From: CAG-698 sp964385755
Lineage (GTDB): Bacteria > Bacillota_I > Bacilli_A > ML615J-28 > CAG-698
Direction of reading: 5' to 3'
DNA: 64,000 bases
NCBI GenBank assembly: GCA_964385755.1
Contig: CAYLPZ010000003.1
Span: forward strand, 65,997-129,996
Each line of letters opens with the position of its first letter. Position 1 is the stretch's first letter. The position numbers and the translations under genes were made by a program. The notes below the pieces were generated by a model, which saw nothing but the letters and a program-made list of their open reading frames with translations, was not told the DNA's origin and did no database searches. This document shows, piece by piece, positions 10,182 through 18,290 of this stretch.

Positions 10182-11363
10182 TTATAGTTCTTTGTATAAA
10201 GATAATGATCCATCAGCGTGGAATTCAAGAACTGGAGCACTCTTTTGTGGGTTGTTCTTTTCATCAAATGTTAATGCACCAGTACATCCTTCAAATGAAA
10301 TACCTTTTAATGCGGCAACAACATCAGCATTATCAGTTGAATTTGCTTTTTCGATTGCGGCAACTGCAAGATATAATGCATCATATGCTAAAGCTGCAAA
10401 CATTGAAGGAACTTCTTCATGACCATTCTTATATAATTCTGTTCCAGCTCTATTAAATTCTGCTTTATAATCAGCATAGAATGATTTAACTTGTTCTTTT
10501 TCTGAACCAGAAAAAATACCAGTTACATAGAAGCAGTTTTCAAAATATTCAGGGTGTGCATAATTAGCAGTAGCACCATCCCATCCATCACCGCCAAAGA
10601 ACATACAATCAACACCAGCTTCACGGCAAGCAGCAACAGCAGTTCTAATTTGATCAGTATAGTCAGGCATTACAATTGCATCTGGAGCAGCATTTTTAAT
10701 TTCTGTAACAAATGAGCTCATAGAGTTCTTTAATGCATCTAAATTATCATAATTTAATAATTTTGCAACTTCAACTTTTCCTTCAACTTCACTAACAAAT
10801 GCATCACAAATACCAGAAGAGTATGCGTCAGCAGTGTTCTTTAAAACAACAACTTTTTTAACGCCTTTATCTAAAGCAAGCTTAGAAAGAATTGTACCTT
10901 GATAAGAATCAATAAAGCAAGTACGGAATACAGATCCTTTTAATTTACCATCATCATAAGTTACAACATCACCTGTTGCAGTTGGAGTGATCATTGGAAC
11001 ACCATCTTCAGCAGCTGCAGAAGAAACTGCTATAGTAGTATTAGTGATAACTGGTCCAACGATAATATCAACATCTTCAGCTATTGATTGATATTGGTTA
11101 ACAGCTGTAGTAGGATCAGCTGTATCATCTTTTATAACTAATTCTATTTGTTTTTTAGCGCCATCAACATTAACACCACCAGCTTCATTGATTTGTTTAG
11201 TAGCTAGTTTAACACCATTAACTACTTCTTCAGCATAGAATTGTGCTGCAACACTTAAGTTACCGATAACACCTATTTTAACAGTATCATTTTCTTTTTC
11301 ACCACAAGCAATTAGGCCAAATCCTAAAGCCAACATCATAACTACGAATAGAAATTTTTTCAT
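10182..11363 (-). CDS. livJ: branched-chain amino acid binding lipoprotein LivJ-like
   Basis: Extracellular substrate-binding protein of the Liv importer. The signal peptide ends in LIAC, so it is lipid-anchored, as expected in an organism without an outer membrane. The mature part begins with KIGVIGNLS and continues with typical type I periplasmic-binding-protein stretches such as INEAGGVNV, ITPTATGD and GVDCMFFGGDGWDG. It is the first gene of the operon, with AAGGAG before the ATG and the T-box leader directly upstream. Specificity for Ile/Leu/Val is inferred from the family and the Ile T-box. Confidence 0.92.
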   Translation of the reverse strand: MKKFLFVVMMLALGFGLIACGEKENDTVKIGVIGNLSVAAQFYAEEVVNGVKLATKQINEAGGVNVDGAKKQIELVIKDDTADPTTAVNQYQSIAEDVDIIVGPVITNTTIAVSSAAAEDGVPMITPTATGDVVTYDDGKLKGSVFRTCFIDSYQGTILSKLALDKGVKKVVVLKNTADAYSSGICDAFVSEVEGKVEVAKLLNYDNLDALKNSMSSFVTEIKNAAPDAIVMPDYTDQIRTAVAACREAGVDCMFFGGDGWDGATANYAHPEYFENCFYVTGIFSGSEKEQVKSFYADYKAEFNRAGTELYKNGHEEVPSMFAALAYDALYLAVAAIEKANSTDNADVVAALKGISFEGCTGALTFDEKNNPQKSAPVLEFHADGSLSLYKEL

Positions 11364-11424
11364 AAATCTTTTCTCCTTTTTTTATTATTAATATATAAGT
11401 GGATACTTTAACCATGTAAAAAGA

Positions 11425-11461
11425 AACAAAAAAGTTCTTGTCTATCAAAAAAAACAAGAAC
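11425..11461 (-). terminator. leader terminator upstream of the liv operon
   Basis: On the minus strand, GTTCTTGT pairs with ACAAGAAC, followed by a long T-rich run. It lies between the T-box core and livJ and is the likely regulated terminator. About 60 bases separate it from the T-box bulge, more than in most T-boxes. Confidence 0.75.
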
Positions 11462-11690
11462 ATCATTTCTATTATACCATCTTTTTGATAATGCTATCAC
11501 ATCACCAGTATGCTAACGGATACCACCCGATCCATCTTAATTGTAACGATTGTTACGTTCAGACAACTACTAGCAGAATGATTTTCACACTCAAGTGATA
11601 TCTACCTTACACCAATAGTAGACTCTCTAAAATCACTTTTTGAACTGTTACTCTTTTCTGATTAACGTATTTACTTATACTTACTAGTAT
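11462..11690 (-). promoter_or_regulatory. T-box leader with Ile (ATC) specifier
   Basis: On the minus strand the leader contains AGAGAGTC (11628-11621) and GGTGTAAGGTAG, both conserved Stem I elements. The specifier loop follows with GTGAAAATCATT, where the codon ATC is at 11582-11580 and is followed by A. The antiterminator T-box CGGGTGGTATCCG has its UGGU bulge at about 11525-11522. UGGU would pair with a tRNA end ACCA, matching the A discriminator of tRNA-Ile. Uncharged tRNA-Ile should therefore permit transcription of the Liv importer. A transporter operon is a sensible T-box target. Confidence 0.85.
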
Positions 11691-11717
11691 TATACGCCAA
11701 TTTGCAAATTATGTAAA
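11689..11717 (-). promoter_or_regulatory. promoter of the liv T-box leader
   Basis: TTTACA (11717-11712), a 17-base spacer, then TATAAT (11694-11689) on the minus strand, directly before the T-box Stem I. Confidence 0.8.
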
Positions 11718-11789
11718 TATTTTTCATAAATGTAAACGTTTTATGAAAGTGTTTTTTTAAGATTTTATAAATAATTAATAATTATTTAA

Positions 11790-13151
11790 TTATTTTAATG
11801 GTTTTTTATATATAATTGCGTTAGTATGCAATTTTTTTACCTCTTTATATCCATTATGTTCATAATAACCCTTATTACAAGTATTATCAGCCCAAAGTAG
11901 AATATTATCCGGTTTTTCTCTATCAATAACCTCTTTAAATAATTTAGAACCTAAATGCATATTTTGCATATTTCTCCTCACCGCAACTAAACTAATATAA
12001 ATATCATTTTCACTCAAATATTTTTTACTGATGTTTGTGTTATAAATTATTTTTTTCATATAATTGCTATTATATTCTTGATAATTGGACGTGATCTTCT
12101 CATTTCCTTTAGCGTAAAATAGGAAAGCGACTACTTCATCATTCATATAAATATATTCTTGATAATAGTTTCTTTTACTATATTCTAATAAATCTTCAAC
12201 ATTTTTCTTTCCATCTTTATAGAAAACTTCATTTAATATTTCAAAACAATTATCTTTTTTTAAGTAACTATTTTTCATATCTAATGCTTTTTGCTTATAT
12301 AGTTTATAATCTAATACAAAACTAAGCCCATGTGGTGCATTTGAAACTTTTACAAAATCAACATATTCTTTATTAGTTTCTTTAATTCTCTCGCTCATTT
12401 CCACAGGAACAAGTTTATCATTATCACCATGAATTAATAAGATTGGTATTTTTGCCTCCTTAACTGCTTTATAGCAATCATTTGCTTCTATATTAAAATG
12501 TCCGAAAACTATTCCAGATAGTTTCACAAAAGGATAAAGAAGTTTTACAGGAAATCCTCTTTTTTTCATTACACTTTGTATTATTTCTTTTGGTGAAGAA
12601 AAAGGGCAATCCGCAATCACATATTTAATATCATTTTGATTTATTTTGTTTAAACTCATTAAAACAGTTGACGCTCCCATTGATACTCCTTCAAGAATTA
12701 TTTCTCGATTTGGATATTTTTCTTTAACATAATTAATCCACTCGCAAACATCATTTGCTTCTTTTACTCCAAAAGATATTGTTCTTCCGTCACTTTTACC
12801 ATGACCTCTTTGATCAACTACTATTGCATCAAAACCTAGTTCTAAAGTTAATTTTAATCCACCTGAGAAATCAACAAGAGCTCTACCTTTATACCCATGA
12901 AATAAAATAGCTATAGGTAAAGCATTTGAACGTATGTACTCTTTTGCGTAAAGAGTTTTATGATCCTTTGTTCTAATTGATATTTCGTTATAATGATATT
13001 CTTCGATATCATTTATTAGTTTATTCATTGTATCAATATAAGGTTTGTATTCTTTAGTTTCATAAAATGCTTTTTTAATTTTCTTCTTTTGATTATTATA
13101 AAATACATTTAAATATAAAACATATAAAAATATTAGAAAAAGTGTGATCAT
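11790..13151 (-). CDS. membrane-anchored alpha/beta hydrolase fused to GNAT domain
   Basis: An N-terminal helix (residues 1-18) would anchor the protein. An alpha/beta-hydrolase domain (about 55-300) follows with the oxyanion segment LFHGYKGR, nucleophile elbow GVSMG (Ser157), acid in HGDND (about 243-245) and His274 in APHG. Residues about 325-453 form a second domain resembling a GNAT acetyltransferase, with VAVRRNMQNMHLGSKLF where the acetyl-CoA loop should be and the terminal YYEHNGYKEV. The frame is continuous. The yaaA stop overlaps its start. The substrates are unknown. Confidence 0.8.
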   Translation of the reverse strand: MITLFLIFLYVLYLNVFYNNQKKKIKKAFYETKEYKPYIDTMNKLINDIEEYHYNEISIRTKDHKTLYAKEYIRSNALPIAILFHGYKGRALVDFSGGLKLTLELGFDAIVVDQRGHGKSDGRTISFGVKEANDVCEWINYVKEKYPNREIILEGVSMGASTVLMSLNKINQNDIKYVIADCPFSSPKEIIQSVMKKRGFPVKLLYPFVKLSGIVFGHFNIEANDCYKAVKEAKIPILLIHGDNDKLVPVEMSERIKETNKEYVDFVKVSNAPHGLSFVLDYKLYKQKALDMKNSYLKKDNCFEILNEVFYKDGKKNVEDLLEYSKRNYYQEYIYMNDEVVAFLFYAKGNEKITSNYQEYNSNYMKKIIYNTNISKKYLSENDIYISLVAVRRNMQNMHLGSKLFKEVIDREKPDNILLWADNTCNKGYYEHNGYKEVKKLHTNAIIYKKPLK

Positions 13152-13888
13152 TTGCTTTCCTCTCTTATAAATATTAATTTATCACTAGGACTATTTTCAT
13201 CATATTTATATCCTAGGTCATTAAACATTTTTACTTCATCAATCGTTTTTATTTTTCTTTTCGCAAGGTATTTTACCATTGCTCCTCTTGCCATTTTAAC
13301 ATATACTCCTTTTTCTATTAACTTATTATTAACTTTTTCATAAAATAAAACAGAAATGATTTTTCCTTTATTTTTATTATCGTATAGTATTTTACTATAT
13401 TCCTTTGAGGCAAGATCTAATATTATTTCATCAGAAGCAAAAATCGCTTCTGATACTTCTTTTTCCCAATACTGATACAAGTTTTCATAGCCATCAAAAG
13501 AGTATTTTAGGCCCATTTCAAGACGATATAAGCTAATTAGATCAAATGGTCTGACTACGCCATATAAACCAGATATTATAAACATATTATCATTTAAATA
13601 CTCTAACTCACTACTTTCTAGAATTGATGGATTCATGTATTGATACTGAATGCCATCGTATGATAGTATCGCTGTTGAAATACCATCATATGAAAAAGAT
13701 TGATAGTAATTATATGTGTCTACAGCTATTTTTTCGTTAACATTAAATACCTTCTTAAAATCATTAACTGAAAACTTTTTAAACATTTCGACTAAATATT
13801 TAGTTTTTTCAGGAAATAAAGGTTTGCTTTCATAAGAAACTAATTCATTTACTTTCATCTTTTTTGCGGGAGAGATTATTATTTTCAT
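13148..13888 (-). CDS. yaaA: YaaA family peroxide-stress protein (DUF328)
   Basis: The product begins MKIIISPAKKM, the diagnostic YaaA N-terminus, and continues with LSYDGIQYQY and ISGLYGVVRPFDLI. Its C-terminal half has the conserved LASKEYSK and KMARGAMVKY. YaaA limits free iron and DNA damage during peroxide stress in E. coli. The start at 13888 is chosen because AGGTG precedes it by 6 bases and it restores the canonical N-terminus; an upstream in-frame extension to 13957 exists. The length of 246 residues is typical. Confidence 0.92.
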   Translation of the reverse strand: MKIIISPAKKMKVNELVSYESKPLFPEKTKYLVEMFKKFSVNDFKKVFNVNEKIAVDTYNYYQSFSYDGISTAILSYDGIQYQYMNPSILESSELEYLNDNMFIISGLYGVVRPFDLISLYRLEMGLKYSFDGYENLYQYWEKEVSEAIFASDEIILDLASKEYSKILYDNKNKGKIISVLFYEKVNNKLIEKGVYVKMARGAMVKYLAKRKIKTIDEVKMFNDLGYKYDENSPSDKLIFIREESK

Positions 13889-14414
13889 ATTTTCACCTAT
13901 TTTAGTAGCAGGTAGTGCAAAATTACTAATAATATCATTTTTATCTTTATTGTTCAATATCCGATATATTTTTTTGCATTACTATTATTTGTTTTTACTT
14001 ATATCAATGTATGTTCATTATTATATCTTGTAATAAAGTCCATTTTAAAGCTACTTGATTTACAATGATATAATTATTTATGAAACTTATTAAAAGTATC
14101 TACTTTTTTAAATTAGTTATTTTTTATAATTATAACTTATTGTGTACTTTATTTCAACATATAATAAATGTGTAATTTTGCATATCATTGTTAGTTTTTA
14201 ACCTGAATTCCTAATTAAGATTATACACTTAATAGATTAATCAAGTATTTCATTTATATTATCATATGGTAACCTTTTTTCTATTTTTTAAAACACTTGT
14301 GCATCTTCTTCTACAAAAAACAAAAGATCAGTGCTTCATCGCTACCAATATAAGACTTTGGAAATCCAAAACTCAATATATCTATTTTTAATTAATGCTT
14401 TAAGAGTTTCTATT

Positions 14415-14680
14415 TTAATTTTCTTGTTTTCCTCCTATTTTCTTATTGATTTTTTCCTTCATATAACTTGTAAATTCAGTCATTTCATCATTTGTTTTCG
14501 AACTTAATTTTAAAAAAATTCTATTGATGGATTTATTCTTTTCACATTTACTTTTAGTCTATCAATATCAAAATTAAAGTAAGGAAGAGCATCAATTTTT
14601 GTCACTACTAATGTATCAGATACACTAAACATTAAGGGGTATTTATGTGCATTTTTATCACCCTAAAGACATTTACCACA
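14415..14680 (-). pseudogene. decayed HypB-like GTPase, C-terminal part
   Basis: The minus strand reads CGKCL, an in-frame TAG, then GDKNAHKYPLMFSV, VVTKIDALPY and NVKRINPSIEFF, close to the C-terminal third of the hydrogenase nickel-insertion GTPase HypB. A run of seven bases at about 14514-14520 breaks the frame once more before SSKTNDEM and the final stop. The Walker A part is missing. No other hydrogenase gene is visible. I see nothing in the remaining gap at 13958-14414. Confidence 0.6.
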
Positions 14681-14731
14681 AGAATATAAACTTTGTCTAA
14701 AAAAGTAAAAAAAGTAAGGAAAAACCTTACT

Positions 14732-16135
14732 TTATAAATCTAGATTATATTCATCCTCACTTGATTCAGTATTATCTTTTTTTGTTTCTTTTACTTCCTT
14801 TGGTAAAATGAAATTCAGAATAATTCCAAAAATCATCGCAAGAGCCATACCAGAGAATTTACCAAAATCTCCAATTTTTATTACTGCACCACCAAGGCCA
14901 ATTACAAGCATTACTGATACAATAATCATATTTCTTGTAGAAGTCAAATCAACTTTAGCATCAAAGATAGTTTTTAATCCATTTGAAGCAATAAAGCCAT
15001 ATAGAATTAAACATACACCACCCATTACTGCACTTGGAATTGTAGCAATTAATGTTGTAAAAAGATTACAAAATGATAGTAAGATTGCAACTACAGCAGC
15101 TCCACCAGTTACCCAAACTGATCCAATTTTAGTCATACCAACAACACTTGTGTTTTCTCCATAACTAGTGTTAGCAGGTCCACCAATAGCCCCTGCAAAC
15201 ATTGTTGCAATTCCATCACCAAGTAATGTACGGTGAAGTCCAGGTTCTGTCATGTAATCATAACCAGTAATTTTGCCTAAAACTTTATGATCCCCAATAT
15301 GTTCAGATATTGTTACAAAAGCTAGTGGAATGCATCCTACTGCCGCAACCAAACTAAATTTTACCATGCTTACGTTAGCAAATAAATTAGCATCCTTCCA
15401 TCCTAAAATCTTAAATGATGGTAATGTAAACCATTGTGAAGGAGTTTTTACAACTTCAATAAATGCTTCTAATGTATTTTGTTGTTGTCCATTCACAAAT
15501 ACAGGAGTATCTGATACCCAATTTAAAGCTAATGCAACTAAGTAACCTCCTAAGATACCTAGAAGAAATGGAATTATTTTCATAAAGCCTTTACCTTTTA
15601 AGGCAAATAATGCAACAAATAACATAGTAGAAATTGCTATCACAATATTACGCCAATCTCCACCCTCAACTAAATCAATTTGTCCTACTGCTGTTGAAGC
15701 TAAACCTAGACCAATGATAATAATCATAGGTCCAACAACTACTGGTGGAAGTAGTTTATGAAGCCATTTAACTCCCACGAACTTTATTATTAAAGCAACA
15801 ATTACATAAATTATACCTACAATTAAAATACCAGTAAAAGCAGCTCCATAGTTTGGTCCATCGGAACTACCAGCTAACTGCATTGCGGAATTGATATATG
15901 CTATATAAGCAAAACTAGAACCTAAATAAATAGGTACACGTGCTTTTGTACATAAAATGTAAATTAATGTTCCAACACCAGAAGCAAATAATGCAACTGA
16001 AATATCAAGACCTGTAAGCATTGGAACTAAAACTGTAGCACTAAACATCGCGAATACATGTTGGAACGATAAGAAAAACCAATCACGTTTCTTTCTTGGT
16101 TTTTCATTGTAATCAAGAATTAAATTGTTGTTCAT
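14732..16135 (-). CDS. uraA: uracil permease, NCS2 family
   Basis: A polytopic transporter of the nucleobase-cation symporter-2 family. After a short cytoplasmic tail comes FLSFQHVFAMFSATVLVP, the start of helix 1. YLGSSFAYIAYI and the family signature region ISEHIGDH follow, then PGLHRTLLGDGIATMFAGA and NTSYGENTSV. Asn/Glu residues in these segments bind the base in UraA. UraA or PyrP (uracil) is the best match; xanthine specificity is less likely given SEHIGDH. The start at 16135 has AAGGAGG 5 bases upstream. It sits behind a leader peptide and terminator. Confidence 0.88.
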   Translation of the reverse strand: MNNNLILDYNEKPRKKRDWFFLSFQHVFAMFSATVLVPMLTGLDISVALFASGVGTLIYILCTKARVPIYLGSSFAYIAYINSAMQLAGSSDGPNYGAAFTGILIVGIIYVIVALIIKFVGVKWLHKLLPPVVVGPMIIIIGLGLASTAVGQIDLVEGGDWRNIVIAISTMLFVALFALKGKGFMKIIPFLLGILGGYLVALALNWVSDTPVFVNGQQQNTLEAFIEVVKTPSQWFTLPSFKILGWKDANLFANVSMVKFSLVAAVGCIPLAFVTISEHIGDHKVLGKITGYDYMTEPGLHRTLLGDGIATMFAGAIGGPANTSYGENTSVVGMTKIGSVWVTGGAAVVAILLSFCNLFTTLIATIPSAVMGGVCLILYGFIASNGLKTIFDAKVDLTSTRNMIIVSVMLVIGLGGAVIKIGDFGKFSGMALAMIFGIILNFILPKEVKETKKDNTESSEDEYNLDL

Positions 16136-16154
16136 ATATACCTCCTTATTACAT

Positions 16155-16186
16155 AAAAAATAAGAGTTGAAAAAATTCAACTCTTA
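16155..16186 (-). terminator. attenuator hairpin before uraA
   Basis: An 11-bp perfect stem (TAAGAGTTGAA with its complement, 16186-16161) with a 4-base loop and then TTTTTT (16160-16155) on the minus strand. It lies between the leader ORF and the uraA ribosome-binding site. The stop codon of the leader ORF forms the first three bases of the stem, so a ribosome at the stop would prevent folding. Confidence 0.8.
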
Positions 16187-16276
16187 AAAATTATTGTCCT
16201 TATGAAATGAAAAAATAGTGATACTTCTTTTTGCAAGTTTATTAGTATTTTTAGTTTCTACTTTTACTGCTTTCAT
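16184..16276 (-). CDS. 30-residue leader peptide upstream of uraA
   Basis: ATG 16276 opens a 30-codon frame (MKAVKVETKN at the start, SFHKDNNF at the end) closed by TAA at 16184-16186. AAGG lies 8 bases before the ATG. The product is short, basic and has no family. Its position right after a promoter, and its stop inside the terminator stem, suggest a regulatory role like pyrL of the E. coli pyrBI operon. The transcript of its last third is U-rich, which would make polymerase pausing depend on UTP. The role is inference. Confidence 0.6.
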   Translation of the reverse strand: MKAVKVETKNTNKLAKRSITIFSFHKDNNF

Positions 16277-16307
16277 AAGAAGTACCTTCTTTCTTTATTT
16301 CCGATAT

Positions 16308-16336
16308 ATTATACATCATACTAATAAATAATGCAA
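16308..16336 (-). promoter_or_regulatory. promoter of the uraA leader
   Basis: TTGCAT (16336-16331), 17-base spacer, TATAAT (16313-16308) on the minus strand, with the leader ATG about 32 bases further down. Confidence 0.65.
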
Positions 16337-16345
16337 TACTTTTAT

Positions 16346-17266
16346 TTATTTTTTGTAAATTATTGTGCCCTTTTGTAAATTTATAGCTTCACTTGCATTT
16401 ACAATTGATGTAATAATTGCTTTAGCAGAATTATTATTTTTAACAAAATTAAGTGCTGCAGTAACTTTTGGAAGCATTGATCCAGGTTTAAAGTGTCCTT
16501 CTTCCACATATTTTTCTAAAGTATTAACATCAACTTCCGTTAATGCTCTTTCATCTTCTTTGCCATAATTTAAAAATACATTATCAACTGCCGTTAGTAT
16601 AATTAACATATCCGCATGTAGTGACGTGGCTAATACTTCTGATACTAAATCTTTATCAATAACAGCATCAACACCAATATATCCACTTTCACCTTCGATT
16701 ACAGGTATGCCTCCACCTCCACAACATATTACAATATTATTTGTACTTATTATTGTATCAATTATTTTTTCTTCTAAGACCTTTAGTGGTTTTGGGCTTG
16801 CAACTACTCTACGATAGCCCCTCTTGTTCGCTTCTTCTTTTGTTGGATATAAAGCCTTTTCTGCTTCTTCTTTTGATAGATATAAACCTACTGGTTTAGT
16901 AGGATTACTAAAAGCTTGATCATTTTTATCTACTACTACTTGAGTTATTATAGATGCAACTTTTTTACCAATATTATGCTTATTTAATACATTTATTAAA
17001 GCGTTTTGTAAATGATATCCTATATATCCTTGTGATAATGCACCACACTCACAAAACGGCATTTCAGATACTTTTTCATTTTCTTTATGAGCAAGCAAAA
17101 AAGCGTTATTAATTAAGCCAACTTGTGGACCATTTCCATGTGTAAAGATTACTTCGTTATTTCTTAATAACGGCAACATTTTTTCAACCGTTAGAATTGC
17201 CATTTCTTTTTGCTTTTGAGGAGTTTCTCCTAAAGCATTACCACCTAATGCAACTACGATTCTCAT
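16346..17266 (-). CDS. arcC: carbamate kinase
   Basis: Makes ATP from carbamoyl phosphate and ADP in the last step of the arginine deiminase pathway. The N-terminal VALGGNALGE binds phosphate; HGNGPQVG, SQGYIGYHLQNAL and VICCGGGGIPV are family-typical, as is DKDLVSEVLA. The length of 306 residues is normal. Its start overlaps the arcB stop as TAATG, so it is cotranscribed and probably coupled. Confidence 0.95.
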   Translation of the reverse strand: MRIVVALGGNALGETPQKQKEMAILTVEKMLPLLRNNEVIFTHGNGPQVGLINNAFLLAHKENEKVSEMPFCECGALSQGYIGYHLQNALINVLNKHNIGKKVASIITQVVVDKNDQAFSNPTKPVGLYLSKEEAEKALYPTKEEANKRGYRRVVASPKPLKVLEEKIIDTIISTNNIVICCGGGGIPVIEGESGYIGVDAVIDKDLVSEVLATSLHADMLIILTAVDNVFLNYGKEDERALTEVDVNTLEKYVEEGHFKPGSMLPKVTAALNFVKNNNSAKAIITSIVNASEAINLQKGTIIYKK

Positions 17267-18255
17267 TAGTCCACCATTGTCGCATAGATTACTGCTTTAA
17301 TCGTGTGTAATCTGTTTTCTGCTTCATCAAAGACAACTGACTGCTCTCCTTCAAATACTTCTTCAGTCACTTCTAGTCCATCAAGACCAAATTTTTGATA
17401 CACTTCCATACCAACTTTAGTCTCTAGGTTATGAAATGATGGAAGGCAATGTAAGAATATTGCATCACTTTTTGCTTTTTTCATTAATTCTTTATTCACT
17501 TGATATGGTTTTAATAATTCAATTCTTTCTTTCCAAACACTATCAGGCTCACCCATTGAAACCCAAACATCAGTAACAACAATGTCTGCTCCTTTGATAT
17601 TTTCATCAATATCTTCGCTCAAAATGACTTGTCCTTTAGTTTCTTTACAGATTTCTATACATTTATCAACTAATGAACTTTCTGGCCATAATTCTTTTGG
17701 AGCTAATCCAACGAAAGTCATTCCCATTTTAGCACAACCTATCATTAATGAATTTCCCATATTATAACGACAATCGCCTAAATAAGCCATTTTCAAGCCT
17801 TTTAATGTTCCTTTATGTTCTCTGATTGTAAGCATGTCCGCAAGTATTTGCGTTGGATGATATTTTTCTGTTAATCCATTCCAAACAGGAACTCCTGAGT
17901 ATTTTTCTAAAATCTCAACAGTTTCTTGTTTAAATCCTCGGTATTCAATTCCGTCATATATTCTTCCTAATACTCTAGCAGTATCTTTGATTGATTCTTT
18001 TTTTCCCATTTGACTTCCAGTAGGTCCTAAATAAGTTGCATGCATTCCTAAATCATATGCAGCAACCTCAAATGAACATCGTGTTCTTGTAGAATCCTTT
18101 TCAAATAATAAAACTATATTTTTACCTTCGAGTACCTTTGTGGGAATACCATTTTTCTTTTTTTCTTTTAATTCACTTGCTAAATCTAATAAATATGTTA
18201 TTTCTTCAGGTGTAAAATCTAAAAGAGTTAATAAACTACGATTCTTTAATTTCAT
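17266..18255 (-). CDS. arcB: ornithine carbamoyltransferase, catabolic
   Basis: In this context it runs in the catabolic direction: citrulline plus phosphate to ornithine plus carbamoyl phosphate. The carbamoyl phosphate motif DSTRTRC is at residues 54-60, HPTQILADMLTI lies in the middle and HCLPSFHN at about 270. Its place between arcA and arcC is what assigns it to ADI catabolism rather than biosynthesis; the sequence alone does not separate the two. GAAAGGA precedes the ATG. Confidence 0.93.
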   Translation of the reverse strand: MKLKNRSLLTLLDFTPEEITYLLDLASELKEKKKNGIPTKVLEGKNIVLLFEKDSTRTRCSFEVAAYDLGMHATYLGPTGSQMGKKESIKDTARVLGRIYDGIEYRGFKQETVEILEKYSGVPVWNGLTEKYHPTQILADMLTIREHKGTLKGLKMAYLGDCRYNMGNSLMIGCAKMGMTFVGLAPKELWPESSLVDKCIEICKETKGQVILSEDIDENIKGADIVVTDVWVSMGEPDSVWKERIELLKPYQVNKELMKKAKSDAIFLHCLPSFHNLETKVGMEVYQKFGLDGLEVTEEVFEGEQSVVFDEAENRLHTIKAVIYATMVD

Positions 18256-18290
18256 ATTGTTCCTTTCTATTTTAACATTAATTATATTAT

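Noticed and set aside
11471..11476. TATAAT on the minus strand inside the liv leader as a second promoter
   Set aside because: No acceptable -35 box lies 16-18 bases upstream, and the sequence is within the T-box expression platform; the promoter at 11689-11717 is much better.
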